Assembly: GCF_003605575.1 (NCBI RefSeq)
Contig: NZ_QKNY01000018.1
Location: forward strand, 496,001-560,000
Length of the DNA stretch: 64,000 bases
DNA from: Halonotius aquaticus
GTDB taxonomy: Archaea; Halobacteriota; Halobacteria; Halobacteriales; Haloferacaceae
Direction: 5' to 3'
Position numbers and translations under genes: made by a program. The notes under the pieces are model-generated. The model searched no databases. It was given only the letters and a program-made list of their open reading frames with translations, and had not been told where the DNA came from. Positions 46,155 through 54,792 of this stretch are shown here, in pieces. How positions within the stretch are numbered: position 1 is the first letter of the stretch; every line of letters starts with the position of its first letter.

Positions 46155-46537
46155 GCCTCCGGATATGTCGCCACCGCCTCGATTTCGACGCCGACACCCT
46201 TCGGGAGCGCGCCTGTCTCGACTGCGCTGCGAGCCGGCGGGGCGGCAGCGAAGTACGTCTCGTATGTCTCGTTCATTGCGCCGAAGTCGTCGATATCGGC
46301 CAGAAAGACCGTCGTTTTGAGGATATGCTCGGCGGCGAGATCCTCAGCCGCGAGGATCGCCATGACGTTATCGAGTGCGAGTTCGGTCTGGGTGGCGATG
46401 TCGGCGTCGGCGTGGAGGTCGCCGTCGGGCGTGAGGGGGATCTGACCAGCGGTGTAGAGCGTCGAGCCGTCGGTCGTCGCTTGGCTGTAGGCACCCACGG
46501 CTTCGGGGGCGTTGTCGGTACTGATGGTGCGTTTCAT
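46151..46537 (-). CDS. ridA: RidA family deaminase
   Basis: This 128-residue Rid protein hydrolyses reactive enamine/imine intermediates such as 2-aminoacrylate and 2-aminocrotonate released by PLP enzymes. It has GAYSQATTDGSTLYTAGQIP, the catalytic Arg of PPARSAVETGALPKG, and the terminal VEIEAVATYPE. The gene lies 38 bases downstream of threonine deaminase, the source of those intermediates, and is probably co-transcribed with it. Confidence 0.94.
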   Translation of the reverse strand: MKRTISTDNAPEAVGAYSQATTDGSTLYTAGQIPLTPDGDLHADADIATQTELALDNVMAILAAEDLAAEHILKTTVFLADIDDFGAMNETYETYFAAAPPARSAVETGALPKGVGVEIEAVATYPEA

Positions 46538-46575
46538 AGCGTCGGGTGGGCGGTCGAGCCGAATAAATCCGCCCC

Positions 46576-47787
46576 TTACTTCCGCACGTCAACGGTGTAG
46601 CCCGCGTCCCGAAGTGTCGCCAGCAGGTCGGCGGCGTGGTCGGGGCCGTGGGTTTCGAGTTCGAGTTCGACGGAGGTGTCGCTCATGCCGACCTCCCGGG
46701 AGGTGCGTTCGTGGTGGATCTCGTAGATATTAGCGCCTTTATCGGCGATGATCTCGATCAACGACTCCAACGCGCCGGGGCGATCCGGCAGGACGGTGCG
46801 GATCTTCAGATACCGCCCCATTTGGATCATCCCCCGCAGGATCACCGTTGTCAACACGTTCATGTCGATGTTGCCGCCACACAGTGCGGGGACGATTACC
46901 TCGCCTTCCTCGTAGTCGAAGCGACCTTCCAGCAGCGCCGACAGCGCGACCGCACCCGCGCCCTCAACGACGGTTTTGCTCCGTTCAAGCAGCAGCGTCA
47001 GCGCGAGGGCGATCTCCTCGTCGGAGACGGTGACAACTTCGTCGACGCGTTCTGTGATGATCTCGAAGGGTTGCTCGCCGACCGAGCGGGTGGCGATCCC
47101 GTCGGCGACGGTGTCGACGCTGTCTCGGGATCGGATCTCACCAGCCTCAAGGGAATCGATGACGCTGGAGGCACCTTCTGCTTGGACGCCGATGATCCGC
47201 ACGTCCGGTTGCTGGCTTGTGATCGCGGTGGCGATCCCGGAGATGAGGCCGCCCCCGCCGATGGGGACGACAACGGTCTCTACGTCGGGTTGCTGTTCGA
47301 GGATTTCGAGGCCGATCGTGCCCTGGCCGGCCATCACCATCTCGTCATCGAAGGCGTGAACGTAGGTGCGGCCCTCCTCGCGTTCGATCTCGTGGGCGCG
47401 GGCTTGGGCCTCCGCGTAGTCGACGCCGTCGAGGACGACACGGGCGCCATACCCACGGGTCGCTTTGACCTTCGAGATCGGCGCGTGTTCCGGCATGACG
47501 ATCGTCGCATCGACGCCGGCCCGGGTCGCTGCCAAGGCGACGCCCTGGGCGTGATTGCCCGCGCTGGCGGTGACGACGCCGGCGGCCTGTTCAGCATCGG
47601 AAAGCGTCGCAATCCGGTTGAGCGCGCCCCGAATCTTGAACGCGCCCGTCCGCTGGACGTTTTCTAGCTTGAGATGTACCGACGCGCCGGTTCGCTCCGA
47701 GAAGGTGTGTGAGTAGCGAACCGGCGTCACGCGGGCCACATCGGCGATGCGATCGCGGGCCGCACGTATCGCCGCAAGCGAGAGCAT
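46576..47787 (-). CDS. ilvA: Threonine ammonia-lyase
   Basis: This 403-residue PLP enzyme converts threonine to 2-oxobutyrate and ammonia, for isoleucine synthesis or catabolism. The PLP lysine is Lys51 in TGAFKIRGALNR. The phosphate-binding loop is PIGGGGLISGIA and SAGNHAQGVA is conserved. A C-terminal ACT domain (about 325-403) suggests regulation by amino acids. ridA follows. The long leader region upstream contains strong TATA-like sequences. Confidence 0.94.
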   Translation of the reverse strand: MLSLAAIRAARDRIADVARVTPVRYSHTFSERTGASVHLKLENVQRTGAFKIRGALNRIATLSDAEQAAGVVTASAGNHAQGVALAATRAGVDATIVMPEHAPISKVKATRGYGARVVLDGVDYAEAQARAHEIEREEGRTYVHAFDDEMVMAGQGTIGLEILEQQPDVETVVVPIGGGGLISGIATAITSQQPDVRIIGVQAEGASSVIDSLEAGEIRSRDSVDTVADGIATRSVGEQPFEIITERVDEVVTVSDEEIALALTLLLERSKTVVEGAGAVALSALLEGRFDYEEGEVIVPALCGGNIDMNVLTTVILRGMIQMGRYLKIRTVLPDRPGALESLIEIIADKGANIYEIHHERTSREVGMSDTSVELELETHGPDHAADLLATLRDAGYTVDVRK

Positions 47788-48058
47788 ATCTCCCGTTGGT
47801 GGGGACGTGCGCTAATCGGTTTCGGTGTTGGTGATAGCGTCGCCAGGAGAAGGAACCAGATGGATCGTCGTCGCCACCAGCAGGTCGTTGTGACTCACGA
47901 GTGTAAAAACGGGATGGGGAATGCACGCGTGTGACGCGCAACTGAGCGTTTGGCCCGGAGGTATATAAACATCCGGCATGCGTGGTGAAAGTGAAAACCG
48001 CACGCAGGCGGCGACTGCTGACGTCTGTCAGACGGCTGTCGGCCGCAGTTCGGGATTG
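47788..48058. promoter_or_regulatory. Promoter and possible leader region upstream of ilvA
   Basis: Two TATA-like elements face ilvA: TTTATATA on the reverse strand at 47962-47969 and TTTTTACA near 47905-47912. The first also reads as TATATAAA on the + strand, so it could fire either way. If the distal one is used, the ilvA leader would be about 150 bases. A short palindrome GTCTGTCAGAC lies at about 48025-48035. No gene is supported; weak short frames exist on both strands. Confidence 0.4.
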
Positions 48059-48478
48059 TTATTCTGTATTGATAGGTTCAATCTGAGTCGCTGGGAGATA
48101 GCGTTCGACCCGCGCTGAAAACGCGCCGGTGCCGGGCCAGTACTGGTCGAGTGAGCCGAGGCCAAGCGCGGCCGGCTCGCCGAGATAGACGCTGGCCGTC
48201 GGGGTCGACACTGTCGCCGCAAGCGACGGCGCAAGTGAGACTGACACCCGGTGGTAGAGCCCGCTGTCGACGCCCTCGTACCGATCGAGTCGCTCGATGT
48301 CGTCAGTTTCGAGCAGCCGACCGGTGACCGAGTCGCCTGGGACAAGTGTCGGATATCGGCCGTCGACACGGCGGAGCCCAACGCAGGTGGCGGCGCCGAC
48401 AAACCGGTAGCTGTCGAGCAGCGACGCAACCTGCTCGTCGTCGGTGAGCGTGCCGTAGACGAAGACCAACGCGACCAT
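48059..48478 (-). CDS. Gamma-glutamylcyclotransferase-like protein
   Basis: This 139-residue protein starts MVALVFVYGTLTDDEQV, the substrate-loop motif of the GGCT/AIG2-like fold, and contains the expected acidic region RLDRYEGVDSGLYHR. Members act on gamma-glutamyl amines or peptides. Haloarchaea use gamma-glutamylcysteine as their main thiol, so a role in its turnover is conceivable but not shown. The gene is eight bases downstream of a Nudix gene. Confidence 0.83.
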   Translation of the reverse strand: MVALVFVYGTLTDDEQVASLLDSYRFVGAATCVGLRRVDGRYPTLVPGDSVTGRLLETDDIERLDRYEGVDSGLYHRVSVSLAPSLAATVSTPTASVYLGEPAALGLGSLDQYWPGTGAFSARVERYLPATQIEPINTE

Positions 48479-48486
48479 TGTGGCGG

Positions 48487-48960
48487 CTACACGGCGTTGT
48501 CGATGGTCTCGATGGCTTCACAGCCGATGGCGACCGTGTCGGGGTCGAGATCGCTGTTGCGGAGCGCTGTCGGCGTATACCACGCCCAGCGGTCTGCGGG
48601 GGCTTCGCCGTCTCGGGGCTCGATCTCACGATGCTCAACGGCTGCAAAATAGATGTGATCGATATGCTGGTGGCCGACCGTCCCGTCAGGGTGGGTGTTG
48701 ATATCGTACAGCAGCATATGAGCCGGCTGTGGCAACACCTCGCCGGCCGGTGGGTTCAGTTCGGCGGTCTCGCGGTGGAGGGTCGGATCGAGGCCGGTTT
48801 CCTCGCGGACTTCGCGGCGACCCGCCTCGTGGGGCAGTTCGTCGCGGTCGACATGACCACCGGGTGGGATGCGGATCCCAAGGCCGGCATGCCGATGCAG
48901 TGCGGTCGCGCCGTCGTTGACGATGTAGACGGTCGAGGTGAAATGGCGTGTCGTCTCCAT
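48487..48960 (-). CDS. Nudix hydrolase
   Basis: This 157-residue protein has a complete Nudix box at 35-57 (G35, E41, R49, E50, E53, E54, G56), which binds the metal and cleaves nucleoside diphosphate-X substrates. Histidine-rich patches occur at HRHAG and VGHQHIDHIYF. Substrate is unknown. It lies between tfb and the gamma-glutamylcyclotransferase-like gene, all leftward. Confidence 0.92.
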   Translation of the reverse strand: METTRHFTSTVYIVNDGATALHRHAGLGIRIPPGGHVDRDELPHEAGRREVREETGLDPTLHRETAELNPPAGEVLPQPAHMLLYDINTHPDGTVGHQHIDHIYFAAVEHREIEPRDGEAPADRWAWYTPTALRNSDLDPDTVAIGCEAIETIDNAV

Positions 48961-49019
48961 GGCTGTCGCTTGCGGGCCGGCGGCTTTGCGGTTGCGAAAG
49001 CGATCAAAAACGGGCGTCG

Positions 49020-50009
49020 TCAGGCGACGGACTGCTGTTCGTCGGCTTCGAGCAGTTCGTGGTAGCGGTTGCGGATCGTGACCTCGGAGATGTTGGCGAC
49101 CTCGCTGACCTGGTTTTGGGTAACCTTCTGGTTGGTCAGCAGCGAGGCGGCGTAGATCGCCGCCGCGGCGAGGCCGACCGGGGATTTCCCGCTGTGAACG
49201 CCCTGTGCTTTCGCCGTCGACAACAGTTCGCGGGCCCGACGCTCGGCCTCATCGGAGAGCGTCAGATCCGAGGCAAAGCGCGGGACGTACTGTTCAGGGT
49301 CAGCCGGCTTGATTTCGAGGTTGAGCTCGCGGGCGACGTAGCGGTAGGTGCGGGCGATCTCGTCTTTGTCGACTCTGGAGACAGCCGTGAGCTCATCAAG
49401 GCTGCGCGGGGTGCCAGCCTGTCGAGCCGCCGCATAGAGGGCCGCCGTCGAAACGCCCTCGATCGAGCGACCGGGCAAGAGATCCTCGTCGAGGGCCCGG
49501 CGATAGATGACCGAAGCGGTCTCTCGAACAGCATCGGGCAGCCCGAGGGCGCTTGCCATGCGGTCGATCTCGCCGAGGGCCTGTTTGAGGTTCCGCTCTT
49601 TGCTGTCGCGGGTGCGGAACCGCTCGTTCCAGGTGCGGAGCCGCTGCATCTTCTGGCGTTGCCGCGAGGACAGCGACTTGCCGTAGGCGTCTTTATCCTG
49701 CCAGCCGATGTTGGTTGACAGCCCCTTGTCGTGCATCATGTTCGTCGTCGGCGCGCCGACGCGGGATTTCTGATCCTTCTCGTTGCTGTCGAAGGCGCGC
49801 CACTCGGGGCCGTGGTCGATCTCGTCTTCCTCGACGACGAGTCCGCAGTCACGACAGACCGTTTCGCCGTGTTCGGTGTCGGTTGCCAGTTGGCCGTCGC
49901 ACTCCGGACAGCGGAGGGTCTCGTCGGTGTCGGTCGACTCCGTCTGCTGGGGTGACCGGTTGTGGCTCCGGGTGTGCTCGTCGGTAAACGTACGAACGTT
50001 GTCGCTCAT
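49020..50009 (-). CDS. tfb: Transcription initiation factor TFB
   Basis: This 329-residue archaeal TFIIB recruits RNA polymerase to TBP-bound promoters. It has an acidic N-terminal tail, a zinc ribbon with Cys34, Cys37, Cys52 and Cys55, the B-finger region GPEWRAFDSNEKDQKSRVG, and two cyclin-like repeats (about 140-230 and 235-325) with FASDLTLSDEAERRA and LTNQKVTQNQVSEVANISEVTIRNRY as landmarks of the second. Haloarchaea carry several TFBs; which paralogue this is cannot be judged here. Confidence 0.96.
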   Translation of the reverse strand: MSDNVRTFTDEHTRSHNRSPQQTESTDTDETLRCPECDGQLATDTEHGETVCRDCGLVVEEDEIDHGPEWRAFDSNEKDQKSRVGAPTTNMMHDKGLSTNIGWQDKDAYGKSLSSRQRQKMQRLRTWNERFRTRDSKERNLKQALGEIDRMASALGLPDAVRETASVIYRRALDEDLLPGRSIEGVSTAALYAAARQAGTPRSLDELTAVSRVDKDEIARTYRYVARELNLEIKPADPEQYVPRFASDLTLSDEAERRARELLSTAKAQGVHSGKSPVGLAAAAIYAASLLTNQKVTQNQVSEVANISEVTIRNRYHELLEADEQQSVA

Positions 50010-50321
50010 GATATGGATGAAACGGTGTGAGAGATCGCGGTATCACACCCGTTTTGTGCATCAATAGACACGGGCTGAAACAACTTAATAATACCCTATA
50101 ATTGCAGCCAAATTTGCTATGAAAACTGTTAGACGAGAGCGGGTGAAGAATCGTTATGGATGTGCTTCTCACAGGCGCGTCAATTCGCCCGATAGCCCGG
50201 CTATTCGTGAGGGGTGAAAACGACAACCCAATGAGACGAGACGGGGATCCCCAACTGGCAGCGACACCGGGGTGACCTGGGAAACGAAACCCTTACTCTC
50301 AGGCCGTGATTCGGGGCGCGT
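50010..50321. other. 312-bp divergent promoter region between tfb and gatC
   Basis: The left half is A+T-rich. TTATTAAGTTG on the reverse strand near 50082-50092 is the best TATA candidate for tfb, giving a leader of about 50 bases. The right half is G+C-rich and should contain the gatCA promoter, but no clear box is seen. No gene is supported. Confidence 0.45.
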
Positions 50322-50600
50322 ATGAGCGATTCGCCCGTCGACGCCGACGAGGTACAACACGTCGCCGACCTCGCGCGGGTCGATCTCGACGACGCCGACG
50401 CCGACGAGTTCGCCGCGCAGTTCGCCGACATCCTCGATTACTTCGCGGCCCTCGATGAGGTGCCCGAGGTCGACAGCGACCCCGAGTTGGTCAACGTGAT
50501 GCGAGCCGACGAGGTCGAGGAGGGGCTCTCACAGGACGAAGCCCTTCAGAACGCCCCCGAAACCGAGGACGGCTTCTTCAAGGGGCCGAGCGTCTCATGA
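50322..50600 (+). CDS. gatC: Asp/Glu-tRNA amidotransferase subunit C
   Basis: This 92-residue subunit stabilises the GatCAB complex, which converts Asp-tRNA(Asn) or Glu-tRNA(Gln) to the amide forms. The N-terminal helices (VQHVADLARVDLDD, FAAQFADILDYFAAL) and the trailing segment with DEVEEGLSQDEAL are typical. Its stop overlaps the gatA start by four bases. gatB is not in the window. Confidence 0.94.
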   Translation: MSDSPVDADEVQHVADLARVDLDDADADEFAAQFADILDYFAALDEVPEVDSDPELVNVMRADEVEEGLSQDEALQNAPETEDGFFKGPSVS

Positions 50601-51898
50601 GCAGCGATCACACCGACGCCGGCGACGACGCCCACAACGCCTTCATCACCGAGGCGACCATCGAGGGCGACGACGACGGCCCGCTGGCCGGCCGCACCAT
50701 CGCCATCAAGGACAACATGTCGACCGACGGCGTGCGGACGACCTGCGGGTCGGCCATGCTCGACGAGTACGTCCCGCCGTACAACGCGACCGTCGTCGAC
50801 CGCGTGCTGGAGGCGGGAGCCACGATGGTCGGCAAGGCCAACATGGATGAGTTTGCGATGGGTGGTACCACCGAAACCTCGGCGTTCGGCGCGACCGAGA
50901 ACCCCGCCGCGCCGGATCGCGTCCCCGGCGGCTCTTCCGGTGGCTCGGCCGCAGCCGTCGCCGCTGGCGCAGCCGACCTCGCGCTCGGCAGCGACACCGG
51001 CGGCTCAGTGCGCAACCCCGCCTCCTTCTGCGGTGTCGTCGGCATCAAACCGACCTACGGGCTCGTCTCCCGGTACGGTATCGTCGCCTACGCCAACAGC
51101 CTCGAACAGGTCGGCCCGCTGGCGAACACGGTCGAGGACGCCGCCCTCCTGCTCGACGTGATTTCGGGCCCCGATCCAAACGACGCGACGACCAACGACG
51201 GCGGTGCCGACTCCGGCTATGCGGCCGCCGCTGACGGCGACGTCGAGGGCCTCACGGTCGGCGTCATCACCGACCTGATCGAGGGCGCGGACGACGACGT
51301 GGTCGAGACCTTCCAGGCCTCGTTGGACGATCTCGAAGCCCAGGGCGCGGAAATCACCGAGGTCTCGCTGGACTCGCTGGAACACGCCGTCCAGGCCTAC
51401 TACGTGATCGCCATGTCGGAGGCCTCCTCGAACCTCGCGCGCTTCGACGGCGTTCGCTACGGTCCCGACACCGACGCTGAGGGCAACTGGAACGAGCAGT
51501 TCGCCGCCGTCCGTGAGGCGGGCTTCGGGCCGGAGGTCAAACGCCGGATCCTGCTCGGCACCTACGCGCTCTCAGCGGGCTATCACGACAAGTACTACAA
51601 GAAGGCCCAGGACGCCCGAGCGTGGGTGAAACAGGACTTCGACGACGCCTTCGAGGACGTGGACGTGCTGGCGTCGCCGACGATGCCCGTGGTGCCGCCG
51701 AAACTCGGTGAGAGCCTCGACGACCCGCTCCAACTCTACCTGATGGATGCCAACACCGTCCCCGTCAATCTCGCCAATCTGCCGGCGATCTCGGTGCCCG
51801 CCGGCGACGTGGACGGCCTACCGGTCGGCTGCCAGCTCATCGGCCCGAAGTTCAGCGAGGAGACGATCATCCGGGCGGCGAGTGCGGTTGAGGACTGA
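50597..51898 (+). CDS. gatA: Asp/Glu-tRNA amidotransferase subunit A
   Basis: This 433-residue amidase releases ammonia from glutamine or asparagine for the GatB active site. The Ser-cisSer-Lys triad is visible as Lys38 (AIKDNM), Ser113 (PGGSSGGSAAAV) and Ser137 (GSDTGGSVRNPASF). Length is slightly short but within the haloarchaeal range. The stop at 51898 is followed by an apparently gene-free 150-bp stretch. Confidence 0.95.
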   Translation: MSSDHTDAGDDAHNAFITEATIEGDDDGPLAGRTIAIKDNMSTDGVRTTCGSAMLDEYVPPYNATVVDRVLEAGATMVGKANMDEFAMGGTTETSAFGATENPAAPDRVPGGSSGGSAAAVAAGAADLALGSDTGGSVRNPASFCGVVGIKPTYGLVSRYGIVAYANSLEQVGPLANTVEDAALLLDVISGPDPNDATTNDGGADSGYAAAADGDVEGLTVGVITDLIEGADDDVVETFQASLDDLEAQGAEITEVSLDSLEHAVQAYYVIAMSEASSNLARFDGVRYGPDTDAEGNWNEQFAAVREAGFGPEVKRRILLGTYALSAGYHDKYYKKAQDARAWVKQDFDDAFEDVDVLASPTMPVVPPKLGESLDDPLQLYLMDANTVPVNLANLPAISVPAGDVDGLPVGCQLIGPKFSEETIIRAASAVED

Positions 51899-52075
51899 GT
51901 AGCAGGCACAGATGCAAGTCGGGCATTTTGCGTGAGAGTTGTTAGGTAGATCGACCTGTATAGCTGCGCGCGCTGTTTCGCAATGAGTGTGTGTCGCTTC
52001 CTCGCCCCGAATTGCGGTCATGTCCCGCTCTGAAACATAGACACATTTTTCGTGAACGATTCCAGATATCGTGGT

Positions 52076-52399
52076 ATGGCAGTCCGTAACAACCGGAGCG
52101 GAAGTCAGGGCGCTACCACATTACCTGATGTGGTCCCATTCGACTTGTCTCATCTAACCCGACAGAGTTGGGAGTTGGGCAAAGCCACCGTTCGGGACGA
52201 ACACGCGTCTACCCTTGGTAGATGGACGCATCAGAAAGAGCAGTGGCAGCTGTCGATTTTCGAGGTGACGAGTGAAACAGTCATTATCTGTGTCCGGACT
52301 CCTGTGGGTCGAGAACGATTTTACGGAGCGATACGGTCGGAACTCAACTCCGCTCTGGAAAAACTCGAAGCGAATCCGTCGTGGCAGCAAGTGCAGTAA
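52076..52399 (+). CDS. Hypothetical protein, accessory region
   Basis: This 107-residue protein starts MAVRNNRSGSQG (a GTG start at 52052 would add eight residues). It lacks the acidic bias of its neighbours. The middle (LGRWTHQKEQWQLSIFEVTSE) and the basic VRTPVGRERFYGAIR look like a small nucleic-acid- or protein-binding fold, but no family is recognised. The following 52400-52547 has a weak frame on the + strand and nothing I can support as a gene. Confidence 0.5.
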   Translation: MAVRNNRSGSQGATTLPDVVPFDLSHLTRQSWELGKATVRDEHASTLGRWTHQKEQWQLSIFEVTSETVIICVRTPVGRERFYGAIRSELNSALEKLEANPSWQQVQ

Positions 52400-52547
52400 G
52401 CACACGGCGGTAACCCATATGCGTCGCCACAAACAGAAAGCCGTGTCTAACGCGTTCAATCGCTACAGGGAGGAAATGGACAACCGCCAATTGCTGAATG
52501 GAGCCTCTGTCTCTCGCACCTCGGTACTGTCAGCTTGTGTAACTGCG

Positions 52548-53048
52548 TTACCGGTTCGCTCCTGTGTTGTCGTCCTGTGACGCCTCCCGATCTGCTTGGG
52601 TTCCAGGATAGCCGAGCGTGCGTTTGGCGAAGGCGTCCAACGCTTTGAGCGTCGTGCTGACGTAGATGCCGGCGACGAACACCAGCCCGCCGACGAGCCG
52701 CTCGGTCGAACGCAGCCCTGACTCGCCGAGCGTCGCCGCCGAACCAGGCGGATCGACGAACACGCCGGCCAGCAGAAAGACACCGGCCGACAGCGGCAAC
52801 ACGGCGACCGTCCGGCTCAGGATTTTCAGTCGATAGCGACCCGCGCGCTCGAACTGTTTGGCGAAATTGGCACAGGCATAGACGGCGGCCCCGAGAAAGC
52901 CAAACAGGTAGACGGTCGCCGGAATCTGCATGGCGATGCCGACCTGCGTTGCCGAGATGACGACCGCCAGCAGCGTCGCTGCGAACACCGTCCAGTAGAA
53001 GATCTGTCCCCAGCGCGTGTCGTACCAGTCGTCGGTATCAGATCTCAT
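52548..53048 (-). CDS. Membrane protein of unknown function
   Basis: This 166-residue protein has four hydrophobic helices (about 16-35, 42-60, 82-100 and 118-138) between a short aromatic N-terminal segment (DDWYDTRWGQIFYW) and a polar acidic tail. ATG 53048 (MRSDTDDW) is preferred over 53063. Composition is ordinary haloarchaeal. Function is unknown. Confidence 0.72.
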   Translation of the reverse strand: MRSDTDDWYDTRWGQIFYWTVFAATLLAVVISATQVGIAMQIPATVYLFGFLGAAVYACANFAKQFERAGRYRLKILSRTVAVLPLSAGVFLLAGVFVDPPGSAATLGESGLRSTERLVGGLVFVAGIYVSTTLKALDAFAKRTLGYPGTQADREASQDDNTGANR

Positions 53049-53154
53049 GCCAGCAGCTCTCACAACGAGGTGATAAAAATGACATCCACACAGAACATCG
53101 CACCCGCTAAAACAGCCGATATCGTTTTACCGGCCTCGCTGTCAACAAGCCGGT

Positions 53155-53481
53155 ATGGTCGTTCTTGCCATCCTCAACCTCGCGGTGGGACTGGTGGCGA
53201 CGACGGTTGTCGCCGTCGACACACATCGCCGCGGGCTGTCGACACGCATGCAGGCTGGCTGGATCGGGTTCGTTGCTGTCAGCAGCATCGGCGGCTCGGT
53301 TGCCGTCGCTGCCGGCGATGCGGGTTTGCTCCGGCTGTTGCAGTTCGGGCGCGACCCCATGCTCGTGGTGACCCCGGTGCAGCTTCTTGCCACGGTGCTC
53401 ATCGCCGGGGTCACGCTGAGCGCGCTGGCGGTGCTCGCATATGGGTTCGGCAGCCGGTACGGGCCGCTTGCGGCGGCCTGA
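53155..53481 (+). CDS. Small membrane protein (108 residues)
   Basis: This protein has three hydrophobic helices: about 2-20, 35-53 and 72-97. A conserved-looking basic loop THRRGLSTRMQAGWIG connects the first two. No family is recognised. It is separated by 58 bases from the DUF1648-like gene in the same direction and may be co-transcribed. Confidence 0.68.
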   Translation: MVVLAILNLAVGLVATTVVAVDTHRRGLSTRMQAGWIGFVAVSSIGGSVAVAAGDAGLLRLLQFGRDPMLVVTPVQLLATVLIAGVTLSALAVLAYGFGSRYGPLAAA

Positions 53482-53539
53482 TCGCCGCCGCGCCGTCGAA
53501 TCCAGCACCAATAAGATGGATCTGGCGTACCCCTCAAAC

Positions 53540-53947
53540 ATGAACCCCGCCCGCCGATTCGACCTGCTGGCTGTCGGCCTGATGGCGATCCCGGCAGTCG
53601 CCGCGTTGGTCGTCTGGAATAGCCTCTCCGCCGAGATGGCGATCCACTGGAACGCCGCCGGCACGCCGGACAACACGGTTTCGAAACCGCTGGCGACGCT
53701 GGGGCTGCCGCTGTTCGGCATCGCCACGGTTGTCGCCGTTCGCCTGCTGCCCGACTCGCTGACGAGCACACCGGGCGGCGAAACCCCCGCGATCCTCTTT
53801 GTCGGCGTCGTCTTCGCGTGGGTCGAGACGCTAGTGCTCGTCTGGAATCTCGGCTATCGGTTCAACGTTGCACTGGCAACGGTACCCGTGTTGGTGCTGG
53901 CTGCGGGATTGGTCTGGTATTCGCTTGATAACAAGGCGACAAGATAG
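53540..53947 (+). CDS. DUF1648-like membrane protein
   Basis: This 135-residue membrane protein has four helices and, after the first, the segment EMAIHWNAAGTPDNTVSK, which matches the DUF1648 motif (HWN...G.PD). Related domains sit at the N terminus of SdpI-like immunity proteins, but no toxin gene is near. ATG 53540 (MNPARRFDLL) is chosen over the Arg-rich upstream extension. Confidence 0.74.
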   Translation: MNPARRFDLLAVGLMAIPAVAALVVWNSLSAEMAIHWNAAGTPDNTVSKPLATLGLPLFGIATVVAVRLLPDSLTSTPGGETPAILFVGVVFAWVETLVLVWNLGYRFNVALATVPVLVLAAGLVWYSLDNKATR

Positions 53948-54056
53948 CTATGATTGTGGACTGTTGTGTTCGATCTTCTCACGTCACACATGGAAACATT
54001 AACTCGTCAATTGATATTTGATATGAATTATCTTGTTAGAGTTATATTGTCTCGAT

Positions 54057-54689
54057 ATGAGCGAGGATGCAGCATCTGGCGGATGTTATGACTGGTTTCA
54101 TCATCGAAAGCAACTATTTAAAAAGGCTCTTGATCACCGTGGATCAATCTATTATACTTACCAACGTAACTATTTTGCAGCTAAATATGTGGGATGGCTC
54201 GGCTGGGGCTTGGATTTATTAACCGCGATTGTAGGTGGTGTCTTGATTTATGTACTTCGGAGTGGTGGATCACCACAGGCCGCAGTTTATCTTGCAGTAA
54301 CAATACTGATAAGCTCATTAATCAGTTCTTTTTACGGTCCGAAACTCCGCTCACGTGATTATTATAATGCAGGTCAAGAACACCAAGAGTTGCATGACGA
54401 ATTTGACCATTTTATTCATTCAAAAATTTCCAACCCAAATAGACCAAATGCTAATTTAGAAGAAACGCTTGAGGATCTAAACAGCAAAAGACATGATCTT
54501 AACCAATCTACGCCGCAATTAGGCGGTATATGGTATTATTTAATGAATATTGTCGAGAAAATAAAAAGTATTTACCAATGGATTGTACCCTGGAAAAAGC
54601 AAGAAACATGGTCTAAAGAGAAGTTCGAGGAAATCATGCCCGAAAATTGCTCTCCAGAATCAAGTCCTGATTGGTTGGAAAATGAGTAA
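54057..54689 (+). CDS. SLATT-like two-helix membrane protein
   Basis: This 210-residue protein is encoded by DNA much richer in A+T than anything around it. It has an N-terminal region with a possible amphipathic helix (about 12-45), two membrane helices (about 47-67 and 74-94) and a C-terminal helical part (about 100-195) with AGQEHQELHDEFDHF. This matches the layout of SLATT domains, predicted membrane effectors of nucleotide-signalling defence systems. No partner nucleotidyltransferase or SLOG gene is adjacent. ATG 54057 fits a leaderless start after ATGAATTATC. Confidence 0.62.
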   Translation: MSEDAASGGCYDWFHHRKQLFKKALDHRGSIYYTYQRNYFAAKYVGWLGWGLDLLTAIVGGVLIYVLRSGGSPQAAVYLAVTILISSLISSFYGPKLRSRDYYNAGQEHQELHDEFDHFIHSKISNPNRPNANLEETLEDLNSKRHDLNQSTPQLGGIWYYLMNIVEKIKSIYQWIVPWKKQETWSKEKFEEIMPENCSPESSPDWLENE

Positions 54690-54792
54690 TAATATATTCG
54701 GTTAATTTCACCCGATATTTATTCAAGTAGAAAAATATTTGAATAAAATAATTTTTATTAGAACAATTATTATTTTGATAGTTATATATTTT

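Noticed and set aside
47812-48003. Leftward 63-residue frame upstream of ilvA
   Set aside because: It would start upstream of the TATA element it overlaps, and has the Pro/His/Ser composition of a chance frame.
52272-52580. Rightward 102-residue frame after the orphan gene
   Set aside because: It starts inside the orphan gene in another frame and overlaps the convergent membrane gene; composition is not protein-like.
53540-53947. Toxin-immunity pair based on the DUF1648-like gene
   Set aside because: The domain also occurs outside immunity proteins, and no secreted peptide toxin gene is adjacent.
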